DNA of 64,000 nucleotides from Marinobacter similis. Its GTDB lineage: Bacteria > Pseudomonadota > Gammaproteobacteria > Pseudomonadales > Oleiphilaceae. Numbering within the stretch: position 1 is the stretch's first letter; every line of letters begins with the position of its first letter. Location: contig NZ_CP007151.1 of assembly GCF_000830985.1 (NCBI RefSeq), forward strand, positions 2,604,001-2,668,000, written 5' to 3'. Made by a program: the position numbers and the translations under genes. Shown here piece after piece: positions 40,097 through 51,014 of this stretch. The notes under the pieces were generated by a model. It did not search any database. It had not been told where the DNA came from and worked only from the letters and a program-made list of their open reading frames with translations.

Positions 40097-40155
40097 AACT
40101 ATTTAAAGTCAAGTCTTTTGAGTACTATCTCTTAATTTCGTAAGGCACTCTTTCT

Positions 40156-41418
40156 ATGAAAAAAATAGCAGTAATCGGACTTGGGTATGTAGGCCTTCCT
40201 CTAGCAGTTGCCTTTGGTGAAAAGCGATCGGTGATAGGTTTTGACATCAATTCCAAACGGATAAGCGATCTGCGGGAAGGCATCGACACGACCCGGGAGT
40301 TAACGTTGCGGGAGTTGGCTGCGGCCAGCCGCTTGTCGTTTACAGACAGTCTGGGAGAGCTGGCGGATTGCTCGGTGTTTATTGTCACGGTGCCTACGCC
40401 CATTGATGAGTTTAACACGCCGGATCTGACCCCATTGGTTCGGGCGAGTGAGACAGTGGGTAAAGTGCTCAAGGTAGGGGACATTGTTATTTATGAATCC
40501 ACTGTGTACCCGGGCGCCACTGAAGAGGTCTGTGTGCCGGTACTAGAACGGGTGTCTGGCCTGTCTTTTAACCAGGATTTCTACGCCGGTTACAGCCCGG
40601 AACGCATTAATCCGGGGGATAAAGAGCACAGGGTGACCACCATCGTAAAGGTGACTTCCGGCTCGACCCCGGAGGTGGCTGACGAAGTGGATGCCCTGTA
40701 TGCGGATATTATTACCGCGGGTACGCACAAGGCCAGTTCAATCAAGGTTGCGGAGGCTGCCAAGGTTATTGAGAACACCCAGCGAGACCTGAACATTGCT
40801 CTGATGAACGAGCTGGCTATGATTTTTGCGCGTCTTGGGATTGACACCCATGAGGTACTGGCCGCTGCGGGAACCAAGTGGAATTTTCTGCCGTTCAAAC
40901 CGGGCCTGGTGGGCGGGCACTGTATTGGTGTCGATCCCTATTATTTGACCCACAAGTCCGAAGCCATTGGTTACCATCCTGAGATTATTTTGGCGGGCCG
41001 GCGGGTCAATGACGGCATGGGACCTTATGTGGCTTCCGAGTTGGTAAAACACATGATCAAGGCCGGCCACGCCGTAGCGAATGCGCGGGTGCTAGTGATG
41101 GGGCTGACGTTTAAGGAGAATTGCCCGGATCTCCGCAACACTCGGGTTATTGATGTAGTCAGGGAATTGCAGGACTTCGGGTGCCAGGTTGATGTAACGG
41201 ACTGCTGGGCCGATAACGCGGAAGCCCAGCAGGAATACGACATTTTCTTGGTGGAGGAGCTTATTCCCCAGCAGTACGAGGCCGTCGTGTTGGCTGTGCC
41301 TCACCGGGAGTATGCTGCCATGAGCACTGCGGACCTGCGCCAGCTTCTGAGCGCTGATGGGGTGCTATTTGACCTAAAAAGTGTACTGCCGCTTGGCGAG
41401 GCGGATCTCCGGCTCTAG
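40156..41418 (+). CDS. UDP-N-acetylhexosamine 6-dehydrogenase, TviB/WbpO type
   Basis: 420 residues, intact. [10 protein letters not shown] (NAD-binding, residues 8-17), the [11 protein letters not shown] stretch and the catalytic Cys in [18 protein letters not shown] mark the TviB/WbpO branch, which oxidises C6 of UDP-GlcNAc/GalNAc to the uronic acid. No TviC-like C4 epimerase is adjacent, and the neighbouring wecB is destroyed, so the downstream use of the product is uncertain. GC content returns to the flanking level here. A hairpin terminator follows. Confidence 0.88.
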   Translation: MKKIAVIGLGYVGLPLAVAFGEKRSVIGFDINSKRISDLREGIDTTRELTLRELAAASRLSFTDSLGELADCSVFIVTVPTPIDEFNTPDLTPLVRASETVGKVLKVGDIVIYESTVYPGATEEVCVPVLERVSGLSFNQDFYAGYSPERINPGDKEHRVTTIVKVTSGSTPEVADEVDALYADIITAGTHKASSIKVAEAAKVIENTQRDLNIALMNELAMIFARLGIDTHEVLAAAGTKWNFLPFKPGLVGGHCIGVDPYYLTHKSEAIGYHPEIILAGRRVNDGMGPYVASELVKHMIKAGHAVANARVLVMGLTFKENCPDLRNTRVIDVVRELQDFGCQVDVTDCWADNAEAQQEYDIFLVEELIPQQYEAVVLAVPHREYAAMSTADLRQLLSADGVLFDLKSVLPLGEADLRL

Positions 41419-41453
41419 GCGAGTGTCATTTGTCCGAGAACGTTTCCGGGCGT

Positions 41454-41480
41454 CTTCCATTCGGTGTGGAAGGCTTTTCC
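41454..41480 (+). terminator. Probable terminator after the TviB-like gene
   Basis: CTTCCA (41454-41459) pairs with TGGAAG (41467-41472) over a 7-nt loop, followed by GC and TTTT. The stem is short, so strength is uncertain. Confidence 0.55.
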
Positions 41481-41557
41481 CTTATGCATTCATGAAACAT
41501 AAAAATCCTGCGAGCGGGATTTAACCAAGGATATTAACAAGGATTGTCTTTTTTTTT

Positions 41558-43398
41558 ATCTGGGGAATAGTTGCTGCTGTAAGCCACTTCGAAGTTGCTC
41601 TTTTCTGATAAATGGCCTTAAAACCTTGGAATACAGGGGCTATGACTCTGCCGGTGTAGCTCTCCTGAATGGGCCCCTTCACCGGGCCCGTTCCATGGGC
41701 AGGGTGGCTGAGCTGGAGTCAAGAGTGCTCGACGGGGGACTTTCCGGTCAGGTGGGCAATTGCCCACACTCGTTGGGCAACGCACGGTGTGCCAGCAGAG
41801 GGGGACGCCCATCCACACGTGTCCGGAGGGCTTGCGGTAGTGCACAACGGCATCATCGAAAACCACCAGGCTTTGCGAGAACAACTGGAGGGTCTAGGCT
41901 ATTGCTTTACGTCTGATACCGATACCGAAACCATCGCTGACCTTATCGAGGCCTGTCGGGCGGGCCGGCGGATAGAGTCGGCAGAGGGTGACCTTTTCTC
42001 TTCTGTGCGGTGCGCCGTGGGCTACATCAAAGGCGCTCATGCCTTGGCGGTGGTGTCTGAAGACGAGCCCGAAAGCCTGATTGTGGCCAGGGAACGTTCA
42101 CCGCTGATCGTGGGGCTGGGAGAGGACGGACATTACGCCGCCTCGGATGCCTCCGCACTGCTGTCAGTCACCCGCCGGATGATGTATCTGGAAAATGGCG
42201 ATGTTGCCCGTTTGAACAGGAGTGGAATGGCGTTGGTGGATGGTGCTGGCGAAGCGGCAGTACGTGAGGTAATTACTTCATCGCTCAGTGCCGATGCGGT
42301 TCGGTTGGGTGAGTTCAGCCACTATATGCAGGAGGAGGTTTTCGAGCAGCCTCAGGCACTGGGTAATACGCTTGAGATGGTTGCCGGGACGAGCAAACTC
42401 CAGGCGGGTGTATTTGGTGCTGATGCTGCCGGGGTGTGTGCGGAGGTCGACTCCGTTTTAATTCTGGCTTGCGGCACGTCGAGTTACGCTGGAATGGTGG
42501 CCCGTTACTGGATTGAGAGTATTGTGGGCTTGCCTTGCAATTTGGAGATTGCCAGCGAGTACCGTTACCGAAAATCCGTCTTTCGGCCTCAGCAGTTGGT
42601 AGTGGCTATCTCCCATTCAGGGAAACGGCGGATACCATCGCGGCGTTGCAACACGCAAAAGCCCAAGGGCACCGTCATACTTTGGCCATCTGCAATGTGC
42701 CGGAGTCGGCCATCGTTCGGGAAGCCGCCTTGCGGTTCATCACCCGCGCTGGCCCGGAAATCGGTGTAGCGTCTACCAAAGCGTTTACCACCCGGTTGGC
42801 GACCCTTTTCCTGTTAACTTTGTTGCTTGCTCGGTCCCGAAACCAGCTGCCGCCTACGTCCGAAGAGGACTATTTGGCAGAACTGCGCCATTTGCCTGTT
42901 GCGGTGGAAAAAGTGCTTGCCCGGGAGCCTGAGATCAAGGGCCTTGCCCAGCAATTCGCAGCTCGCCGGCACGCTCTGTTCCTGGGACGTGGGCATTATT
43001 TCCCCATCGCTCTGGAGGGTGCCCTGAAGTTGAAGAAGGTTTCCTATATCCATGCCGAGGCTTATCCAGCGGGAGAGTTGAAACATGGCCCACTCGCACT
43101 GGTTGACGAGGACATGCCGGTGGTGGTTGCCCCCAATGACGATCTACTCGAAAAGCTTAAGTCCAATATGGACGAAGTTCGAGCCCGCGGTGGACAGCTT
43201 TACGTGTTTGCTGATGGTGACAGCCAGGTCAGAGCGGAGGAGGGTGTTCAAGTACTGAAAATGCCTGAACACTATGGTGTCCTTTCTCCACTCCTCCACG
43301 TAGTAGCTCTTCAGTTACTTGCCTACCATGTTGCATTGGTGAAAGGCACGGACGTGGATAAGCCAAGGAATTTAGCGAAAAGTGTCACTGTGGAATAG
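41558..43398 (+). CDS. glmS: Glucosamine-6-phosphate synthase-like gene (no ATG-Cys; three further frame breaks)
   Basis: Glutamine amidotransferase part: [31 protein letters not shown]; two SIS domains with CGTSSYAG and ASTKAFTTR; the end is [11 protein letters not shown], as in GlmS. It makes glucosamine-6-phosphate from fructose-6-phosphate and glutamine. Frame breaks near 41607, 41762 and 42623 are repaired by C, minus A, and G. At the position of the family start MCGIV the sequence reads ATC TGG GGA ATA GTT, so both the start codon and catalytic Cys are substituted. Either this copy is dead as an amidotransferase or the reads are wrong at two bases. Confidence 0.8.
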
Positions 43399-43427
43399 GT
43401 GAAAGAAATCGGGGCAAGGCATTTAGC

Positions 43428-43796
43428 TTGCCTGGCGTGATGCTGCATGCTGCTAGGATCGGAATGATGGAGCAGCGTAAGGTGCTTTCCAACTGCGCGA
43501 TCTATTCTAACAGAGCGCAACATATCGCGATGCTTTACAGCGATGAGCTTTCTCCAACGCTTGATCAGCTGATGAGGGGGGCTGAGCTAGGCATAAGCCG
43601 CGTTTTGCTCGTACCGCTCTACCTTGCACATGCCCAGTTCTTTGCTGCTAGCTTAAACCCAAAAGCTGGAGTTTATTCCAGCAGGGACGGGTCATCTAAT
43701 GCGTTCCCTTTAATTTTGTTGCACCTGGCTACCGACACTAATCAGCTGGAGGCATGGCCCTGTAGGTTAGTGGAGCGTGAAGTGTTCAGACAATAG
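43428..43796 (+). CDS. Small hypothetical protein, faint CbiX resemblance
   Basis: 122 codons between glmS and ugd. The stretch SPTLDQLMRGAELGISRVLL followed by VPLYLAH resembles the pattern of CbiX-type sirohydrochlorin chelatases, but the expected GHGS active-site region is not visible. It may be a decayed fragment or a chance frame. No good ribosome site is seen. Confidence 0.25.
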   Translation: MPGVMLHAARIGMMEQRKVLSNCAIYSNRAQHIAMLYSDELSPTLDQLMRGAELGISRVLLVPLYLAHAQFFAASLNPKAGVYSSRDGSSNAFPLILLHLATDTNQLEAWPCRLVEREVFRQ

Positions 43797-43896
43797 CTCC
43801 CTCCTTTCTCTGATATGTCGGACCTCTTAGCTCGCCCCCCACCCCGGGAAGGAATTGGGGGGTGAAGATTCATGAACCAAAGTGAAGATAAATCCC

Positions 43897-45062
43897 ATGA
43901 AGATCGCGATCGCCGGTACAGGATATGTAGGCCTTTCCAACGCCATGTTGTTGGCCCAACACAACGAAGTTGTGGCTCTTGATATTGATCCAAGAAAGGT
44001 TGAGCTACTTAACGACCGCATAAGCCCGATTCTAGACTTAGAAATTGAAGACTTCTTGGTCAACAAGAAACTGAACTTTACCGCTACTCTGCATAAAGAG
44101 CAGGCGTTTAAAGGCGCGGATTACGTAATCATAGCGACGCCTACGGATTACGACCCGCAGACAAATTACTTCAACACCAAAACGGTGGAGTCGGTGGTTC
44201 AGGATGTGGTGGCCGTCAACCCGAGCTCGGTGATGGTAATCAAATCCACGGTGCCGGTAGGCTACACCAGAGACGTTTGCGAGCGGTTCGATACCAGCAA
44301 TATTATTTTCTCACCAGAATTTCTGCGTGAAGGGAGTGCGTTGCACGACAACCTCCATCCCTCGCGCATTATTGTCGGCGAGCGTTCGGAGCGCGCGGAA
44401 GTGTTCGCTCACTTGTTGAAGCAGGGGGCCGTAAAAAAAGACGCTCCGGTGCTGTTCACCGACAGTACCGAAGCGGAGGCTATCAAACTGTTTTCCAATA
44501 CTTACCTGGCCATGCGTGTGGCCTATTTTAACGAGCTGGATACATACGCTTCGAGCACGGCCTGAACAGCCGCCAGATAATCGATGGCGTGGGCTTGGAT
44601 CCGCGCATCGGCGACCACTACAACAACCCGTCGTTCGGCTACGGCGGCTACTGCCTGCCCAAAGACACCAAGCAGCTGCTGGCGAACTACGAAGACGTGC
44701 CCAATAACCTGATTAAAGCGATTGTGGATGCCAACCGCACTCGCAAAGACTTCATCGCCGACGACATTCTTAGCCGCAAACCAAACGTGGTGGGTGTGTA
44801 TCGCCTAGTAATGAAATCCGGCTCTGACAACTTCCGTGCCTCGGCCATTCAGGGGATCATGAAGCGCATTAAAGCCAAGGGCATTGAAGTGATTGTGTAT
44901 GAGCCGGAGCTGCACGAAGATGACTTTTTCAATTCCCGTGTCATTACTGACCTCGATGCCTTCAAGCAAGAGGCTGATGTCATCATCGCAAACCGCCGCA
45001 GTGAGAACCTGGCGGATGTGGAAGAGAAGGTTTATACCCGCGACCTTTTTAAAAGCGACTGA
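43897..45062 (+). CDS. ugd: UDP-glucose 6-dehydrogenase (one frameshift)
   Basis: The ATG at 43897 gives [17 protein letters not shown], the NAD-binding start; [32 protein letters not shown] and the catalytic Cys in [16 protein letters not shown] identify the short Ugd family (388 residues). The frame breaks near 44552, where TTC needs one more T (GCT TTC GAG CAC). It supplies UDP-glucuronate for polymer synthesis. No obvious promoter was seen, but there is a 100-bp leader containing a C6/G6 hairpin. Confidence 0.9.
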
Positions 45063-45410
45063 TCAAAAATTCCGGGCGCCTAAGTGGAGCGCAATTCTCT
45101 CGCTTGCCCTACGGCCTCTTCGTCGAGGCGGGTCACAATCGGTTACTGGTCACAAAGAGTGAAGTTAAGTTAATCTGCGCGCGGTTTTTAAATGCCAGTA
45201 CGTAACTGCGAAAGTCGTCTATGGGCTTTGTAGGCTTTGGGCAATTTGGGCCTGCAGTTACCCGGTTCTTTCTGGTTAATATAGTCAAGTCTTTTGGTCT
45301 GGTTAAATCAACTGCGTAGCTCGTGTATATTACGTCTCCTAACTGAAACCTTGGTGGTCTTTAATCCAATTTGGTTTCGGTTTTTCGTTCTGATTCATTT
45401 TTCAAAAGGC
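45063..45410. other. Intergenic region between ugd and wecA
   Basis: 348 bp with no supported coding sequence and no ops element. A TATATT-like -10 near 45327 lacks a convincing -35. It probably carries the promoter of locus 2, but I cannot place it. Confidence 0.4.
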
Positions 45411-46483
45411 ATGTCCATGGACGCGGCTAGTGTAACGGGTCTTCTCTCGGGTTTTCTTGCGCTCTTTTTTTTGCTGTTGCTCAAACCGCTTGCGGTTCAC
45501 GTCGATTTGATGGATCGTCCGGACCATCGAAAGATCCACAGTGGGGCTGTACCACTTGTGGGCGGCCTCAGTGCATTTTTAGGGCTGTGCGTGACGTGGC
45601 TTTTGGAAATGCCTCTCTCCGACGGCTACGGCCTGTTTCTGGCTTGCGCTGCACTGCTGGTGCTGATGGGAGCGGTGGACGATGCGTGTGATTTGCCCGC
45701 CAATTTTCGTTTGGGTTCCCAAATAGCACTGGGCGCGGCGTTGGCCTACGGCTCTGGCATTTCTCTAGATTCGTTTGGCAACCTGCTAGGTTTTGGCGTT
45801 ATTGAACTCGGGCCGCTGGGGCCCATTGTTACCATCGCGGCAATCATTGCGGCTACCAATGCATTCAATATGGTTGACGGGATTGATGGGCTGACAGGTA
45901 GCTTGTCCCTCGTTGCCTTGTTGTCATTGTGCTGGCTCTTTTCAGCATCGGGCCGCTTCCCGTTAGAGCTGACGTTTTGCCTGGCGCTCGCGTTCGGCCT
46001 CGCTCCGTACCTCATGGCGAATCTTCGAATCTTTCCGTTTAAGAGGAAGATTTTCATGGGCGATGCTGGGTCGATGTTTGTCGGTTTTGCGGTGGTCTGG
46101 TTGTTGGTTCAAGGCACTGATTTGGAGCGCAGTGCGTTCCGGCCGGTTACGGCACTGTGGCTGGTTGCGATTCCGTTGATGGATATGGTAGCTATCATGG
46201 TACGTCGTGCCCGCAAGTCAATCGGTCATGATGCCAGATCGGGACCACCTCCATCATATCTTTCTCAGAGCCGGGCTTACTGACAGGCAGGCACTCTTGA
46301 TCATAACTTTTCTGGCAATCTGTCTGGCGGGGTGGCTTAGCCGGAGAGGTTAAGCAGGTACCTGAAGTTATTATGTTTTCGCTGTTTCTCTGTGTTTTTC
46401 TGACTTATAACTGGTCTCTGAGTCACATTTGGCGGTTGCTGGTTCTGTTTCGCCGGGTTGGGTCAAAAGCTGGCCGTAGCTGA
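45411..46483 (+). CDS. wecA: WecA-type undecaprenyl-phosphate N-acetylhexosamine-1-P transferase (two frame breaks)
   Basis: ATG 45411 after AAAAGG. A polytopic initiating transferase: RPDHRKIHSGAVPLVGG, GAVDDACDLPANFR (catalytic Asp pair), NAFNMVDGIDGL and FMGDAGSMFVGF are all present. The cytoplasmic His motif MPDRDHLHHIFLRAGL lies in another frame from about 46218, and the tail EVKQVPEVIMFSLFLC in a third from about 46335; restoring G residues in short runs repairs both. Full length is about 357 residues. It starts synthesis of the lipid-linked repeat with UDP-GlcNAc or a related sugar. Confidence 0.87.
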
Positions 46484-46544
46484 TCCAGCTGTGCGTCGCT
46501 CCTAATGTGTGAATGTTTCAAGTGCTGTTTGGATGTGATTTGAT

Positions 46545-47595
46545 ATGAAGCTACTCGTAACCGGTGGCGCCGGTTTTATTGGCTCTGCTGTTGTACGGCA
46601 CGTCATTGGCAACACGGGCGACAGTGTGATCAATCTCGATAAACTCACCTATGCAGGCAATCTCGAGAGTCTGGCTGGAGTGAGTGGTAATGATCAATAC
46701 GGCTTTGAGCAAGTGGATATCTGTGATCGTGCTGAGCTGGAACGTGTTTTTGAAGAGCACAAACCTGATGTGGTTATGCACCTGGCGGCAGAAAGTCATG
46801 TAGATCGTTCCATTGACGGCCCAGCCGCGTTCGTCGAAACCAACATTGTTGGTACTTATACCTTATTGGAGGTTGCCAGGCAGTATTGGAATGGGCTCAC
46901 CGGGGAACGCAAGGCTGCTTTCCGTTTCCATCACATTTCCACCGATGAAGTGTATGGTGATCTGGAAGGGCCGGAAGCGCTGTTCACAGAGCAAACACCC
47001 TACGCCCCCAGTTCACCTTATTCTGCCAGTAAAGCGAGTTCTGACCACTTGGTGCGGGCTTGGTATCGCACATATGGTCTGCCGGTGCTGGTGACGAATT
47101 GTTCCAACAACTATGGTCCCTATCATTTCCGGAAAGTTGATTCCGTTAATGATTCTTAACGCCCTCGAAGGTAAACCTCTCCCTGTTTACGGCAAGGGAA
47201 ATCAAGTCCGTGACTGGCTGTATGTCGACGATCACGCCCGAGCACTTTACAAGGTGCTCACTGAAGGCGTGATTGGAGAAACTTACAATATCGGTGGCCA
47301 CAATGAGAGGCAGAACATTGAGGTGGTTCAGACTATTTGCGACATTCTTCAGGAGCTGCGGCCGCAGAACGAAAGCTACAGGGCGTTGATTATGCATGTG
47401 GCAGACCGCCCTGGCCATGATCTGCGTTACGCTATTGACGCAGGCAAGATTGAGCGTGAATTGGGGTGGGCGCCGGAAGAAACGTTTGAAACCGGTATTC
47501 GAAAAACGGTTGAGTGGTATTTGAATAATCTGGACTGGTGCCGTCGTGTGCAGGATGGTAGTTATCAAAGGGAGCGGTTGGGTTCAGGCGCATGA
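46545..47595 (+). CDS. rmlB: dTDP-glucose 4,6-dehydratase (copy 2; one frameshift)
   Basis: Very similar to copy 1. [18 protein letters not shown] and [10 protein letters not shown] present. The frame breaks at 47130, where copy 1 reads TTC CCG and this copy TTC CG, so one C is missing. The end is again YQRERLG-like, and the stop overlaps the rmlD start by 4 bp. First gene of the second complete rmlBDAC set, 21 kb downstream of the first. Confidence 0.93.
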
Positions 47596-48463
47596 ACATT
47601 TTATTGCTGGGCAAAACCGGCCAAGTCGGCTTCGAACTCCATCGTACTCTTTCTCCCATGGCACTATCATTGCCCCCGGCAGGAAACCTTGGACCTGTTG
47701 GACGAGCATGCTGTCACCAACTTCCTGGGCGCCAATAAACCAGACTTGATCGTAAACGCCGCCGCCTGGACAGCCGTAGATGCAGCGGAAGTGCATCGAG
47801 ATGCGGCCGAGCGTCTCAACGCCGGTCTTCCGACGCAGCTGGCGGAATACGCTGCTTCCAACAACGCCCGGCTGGCCCACTACAGCAGCGACTACGTCTA
47901 CCCTGGCAGTGGTAAAGCCCCTTTGCAGGAAATCAGCTACTGGCCCACTTAGTCACTATGGAGCAACCAAACTCCAGGGTGATCAGGCGATAGAGCAAAG
48001 TGAGTCGGATTACCTCATCTTCCGCACCAGTTGGGTCTACAGCGCCCGTGGTAACAATTTCATGAAAACGATGCTGCGTCTTGCCAAAAACAAAAGCGAG
48101 CTCAACGTAGTAGCGGACCAGGTCGGTACCCCGACACCCGCGAGACTGATAGCCAACGTCACCGCGTTGGCTATCCGTAGTCAACTGAAAACAGGTCTTT
48201 ACAACTTGACCGCTAGAGGAGCGACCAGCTGGCACGGATTCGCCAAAGAAATCTTTGAACTGGCTACCGTAACAGGGGAAGAATTAACTCTCAGTTCCGA
48301 GAATGTCTATCCAATCCCAACCAGTGACTACCCAACCCCTGCAGAAAGGCCACTTAACTCAAGGCTCGATGTAACCAGACTCGAACAGGCTTTGAGCATT
48401 CGGCTCCCGGATTGGCAAAACCAGCTGGTACTCACCTTGGGCGAATATCTGGAGAAGCGATGA
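47592..48463 (+). CDS. rmlD: dTDP-4-dehydrorhamnose reductase (copy 2; three frame breaks)
   Basis: Starts [17 protein letters not shown]. Breaks lie near 47658 (CCC), 47686 (GGG) and 47935; copy 1 supplies the reading through each. [12 protein letters not shown] and [11 protein letters not shown] with the catalytic Tyr-x3-Lys are present, as is the C-terminal [13 protein letters not shown]. Full length is about 291 residues, nine or so longer than copy 1 because of an insertion near residue 240. It shares ATGA with the rmlA start. Confidence 0.9.
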
Positions 48464-49331
48464 AAGGCATCATCTTGGCCGGCGGTTCCGGCACCCGTCT
48501 TTACCCGATCACGAGGGGCATCTCCAAGCAGTTGCTGCCCGTGTATGACAAGCCCATGATTTATTATCCCTTGTCCGTTCTTATGCTGGCGGGAATTCGG
48601 GAAATTCTTGTCATTACAACACCGGAAGACCAGGATGGATTTAAACGGCTTCTGGGTGATGGCAATCAATGGGGTGTGGACTTGAGCTACGCTACCCAAC
48701 CCAGCCCCGATGGCCTCGCGCAGGCTTCATCATTGGCGAAGATTTTATTGCCAATGATAGTGTTTGCCTTGTTTTGGGCGACAACATTTACTATGGCCAG
48801 GGTCTCAGTAAAATGCTGCAAACAGCTTCCAAGCGTGACAAGGGAGCCACTGTGTTTGGTTATCAGGTCACAGATCCGGAGCGCTTTGGCGTGGTGGAGT
48901 TTGACGAGCATCAGCGGGCTGTGTCCATTGAAGAAAAGCCCAAGAGCCCGAAATCTGACTATGCGGTTACCGGCCTTTACTTCTACGATAACGATGTAGT
49001 GGGCATTGCTAAACAGGTAAAGCCCTCTGAGCGGGGCGAACTGGAAATTACCAGCATCAACCAGGCATACCTTGAACGGGGTGATCTGTGTGTGGAGCTG
49101 TTAGGTCGGGGCTTTGCCTGGCTAGACACAGGCACTTTTGACTCTCTGCATGACGCTGCGAGCTTTATCGAAACACTGGAAAAACGCCAGGGCCTCAAAA
49201 TCGCTTGCCTGGAAGAAGTAGCCTTCAGAATGGGCTTTATTGGTAAAGAGAAACTGCTGTCAGAGGCAGAAAGCCTTGAAAAGAACAGCTACGGCACCTA
49301 CCTGAAAAAACTTGCGAAAACAGTCAAATAA
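48460..49331 (+). CDS. rmlA: Glucose-1-phosphate thymidylyltransferase (copy 2; one frameshift)
   Basis: ATG 48460 after [27 protein letters not shown], then [42 protein letters not shown] and [11 protein letters not shown]. One C is missing near 48724 (CAG GCC TTC). About 290 residues. Highly similar to copy 1, so the two operons are probably a duplication or repeated transfer. Confidence 0.92.
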
Positions 49332-49340
49332 GTGATCTAC

Positions 49341-49901
49341 ATGAAAATCATCGAAACTAGGATTCCAGACGTAGTGATAATCGAACCTTCGATTTTTGGA
49401 GATGAGCGCGGTTTTTTTATGGAAACCTGGAACGAAAAAGCCTTTCGAGATGCGGGGATTAATGCCGCTTTTAAGCAGGATAACCATAGCCGGTCCGTCA
49501 AAAACACTCTCCGGGGTCTGCATTACCAAATCGAACAGCCTCAGGGCAAGCTGGTGCGAGTAACCTGTGGCGAAGTTCTCGATATAGCAGTAGATGTTCG
49601 CCCGAAATCATCCACTTTTGGCCATTGGGTAGGGGAGTACCTTTCGGAAGAAAACAAACGCATGCTTTGGGTGCCACCAGGATTCGCACACGGTTTTCTT
49701 GTAACCAGTGAAACCGCGGATTTCCAGTACAAGTGCACTGACTTCTATGCACCTGACCAGGAACGTACAATCCGCTGGGATGATCCGGTACTGAATATAG
49801 ATTGGGGAATAGAGAACACCGAAGGCCTTTTATTGTCTGCAAAAGACCGTCAGGGACAAACTTTTACTCAGGCTCGGGAAGAGTTAAGAGAGCATTACTG
49901 A
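49341..49901 (+). CDS. rmlC: dTDP-4-dehydrorhamnose 3,5-epimerase (copy 2)
   Basis: 186 residues from ATG 49341; the in-frame GTG at 49332 is less likely. DERGFFMETWNEKAF, QDNHSRS, GLHYQIEQPQGKLVRV and WVPPGFAHGF are present. Intact. The stop TGA overlaps the ATG of the following aminotransferase (ACTGAATGA), tying the rml genes to the amino-sugar genes. Confidence 0.95.
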   Translation: MKIIETRIPDVVIIEPSIFGDERGFFMETWNEKAFRDAGINAAFKQDNHSRSVKNTLRGLHYQIEQPQGKLVRVTCGEVLDIAVDVRPKSSTFGHWVGEYLSEENKRMLWVPPGFAHGFLVTSETADFQYKCTDFYAPDQERTIRWDDPVLNIDWGIENTEGLLLSAKDRQGQTFTQAREELREHY

Positions 49902-51011
49902 ATGATACCCGTCACCAAACCGTTCCTTCCCAGCAGAGAGAAGCTCGATCAGTACCTTGATGGTATATACGAACGGCAGTGGCTGACCAACAACGGTCAG
50001 CTCGTGCAGGAGCTCACGCGCCGCCTTGAAGAGTATCTGGAGGTGGATAATCTGCTGTTGGTAGCGAATGGCACTCTTGCACTTCAAATCGCTTACCGCG
50101 CTCTTGGTGTTAGCGATTCGCGGTCGGACCAGCACCCGGAGGCAATAACTACGCCCTTCAGTTTCATTGCAACGGCCAGCTCTTTAAAATGGGATGGAAT
50201 ACAACCCGTTTTTGTGGATATTGATCCGAAAAGCTGGTGTCTGGACCCTGATCGGATCGGCAAGGCAATAACTGATAGAACTCGGGCTATCGTTCCTGTT
50301 CACGTATTTGGCAATGCCTGCGAAGTTGAGGCCATTGATACCATTGCTCAGAGGTATGATCTGAAAGTCATTTACGATGCCTCCCACGCCTTTGGTGTAA
50401 AATATAAAGGCGAAAGCCTGCTCAAACACGGCGATGCTGCGACTCTCAGCTTCCACGCGACCAAACTTTTCCACACCGGAGAGGGTGGGGCCATCGTGTT
50501 CAAGCGTAAGGAAGATCTGGAGCGCGCGAAAAAAATGATTAACTTCGGAATCACCGGGCCGGAAACCATCGAGGAGTTGGGAATCAACGCCAAGATGAAT
50601 GAGATGCAGGCGGCGATGGGGCTGTGTGTGTTGGATGAAATTGCAGATAATATGTCCGCACGTCAGCATGTGTGGGAATTCTATAAAGATAATCTCACTT
50701 CAAAATGCCAATTCCAGCAATGGAATAGTAATGCTACTCAAAATTATGCTTACGTTCCCATGGTGCTGGGTTCAGAAGATAAAACTTTGTCTGTAGTGAA
50801 AGGTTTGGGAGATATTAACGTTGGCGCCAGACGATATTTCTATCCGTCTTTGGATGAAGTCGACTTTATAAGCACGGCGAGCGGTGGAGTCCCAAACTCA
50901 AGAATGATTTCAAAAAAGATCATATGTTTACCCATCTATTCTTCCATTAAAGATAAAGATTTGTCGAAAATAATAAGCACAATTAATGGATTCGACGAAG
51001 TTAAGGGGTAA
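49902..51011 (+). CDS. DegT/DnrJ/EryC1 sugar aminotransferase
   Basis: 369 residues, intact. N-terminal TKPFLPSREKL, ANGTLALQIAYRAL (PLP phosphate site), VHVFGNACEVEAI, YDASHAFGVKYKG and the Schiff-base Lys in FHATKLFHTGEGG (about residue 187). Enzymes of this group transaminate dTDP-4-keto-6-deoxyhexoses, the product of the neighbouring RmlA/RmlB. The likely product is a 4-amino-4,6-dideoxy sugar; stereochemistry is not predictable here. It is followed 3 bp later by an ATP-grasp gene. Confidence 0.85.
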   Translation: MIPVTKPFLPSREKLDQYLDGIYERQWLTNNGQLVQELTRRLEEYLEVDNLLLVANGTLALQIAYRALGVSDSRSDQHPEAITTPFSFIATASSLKWDGIQPVFVDIDPKSWCLDPDRIGKAITDRTRAIVPVHVFGNACEVEAIDTIAQRYDLKVIYDASHAFGVKYKGESLLKHGDAATLSFHATKLFHTGEGGAIVFKRKEDLERAKKMINFGITGPETIEELGINAKMNEMQAAMGLCVLDEIADNMSARQHVWEFYKDNLTSKCQFQQWNSNATQNYAYVPMVLGSEDKTLSVVKGLGDINVGARRYFYPSLDEVDFISTASGGVPNSRMISKKIICLPIYSSIKDKDLSKIISTINGFDEVKG

Positions 51012-51014
51012 TTT

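Noticed and set aside
41461..41525. AAATCC/GGATTT hairpin after the TviB-like gene
   Set aside because: Short imperfect stem without a T run; the hairpin at 41454 is the better terminator candidate.
43840..43872. C6/G6 hairpin upstream of ugd
   Set aside because: No T run follows and the loop is asymmetric; neither terminator nor known riboswitch can be supported.
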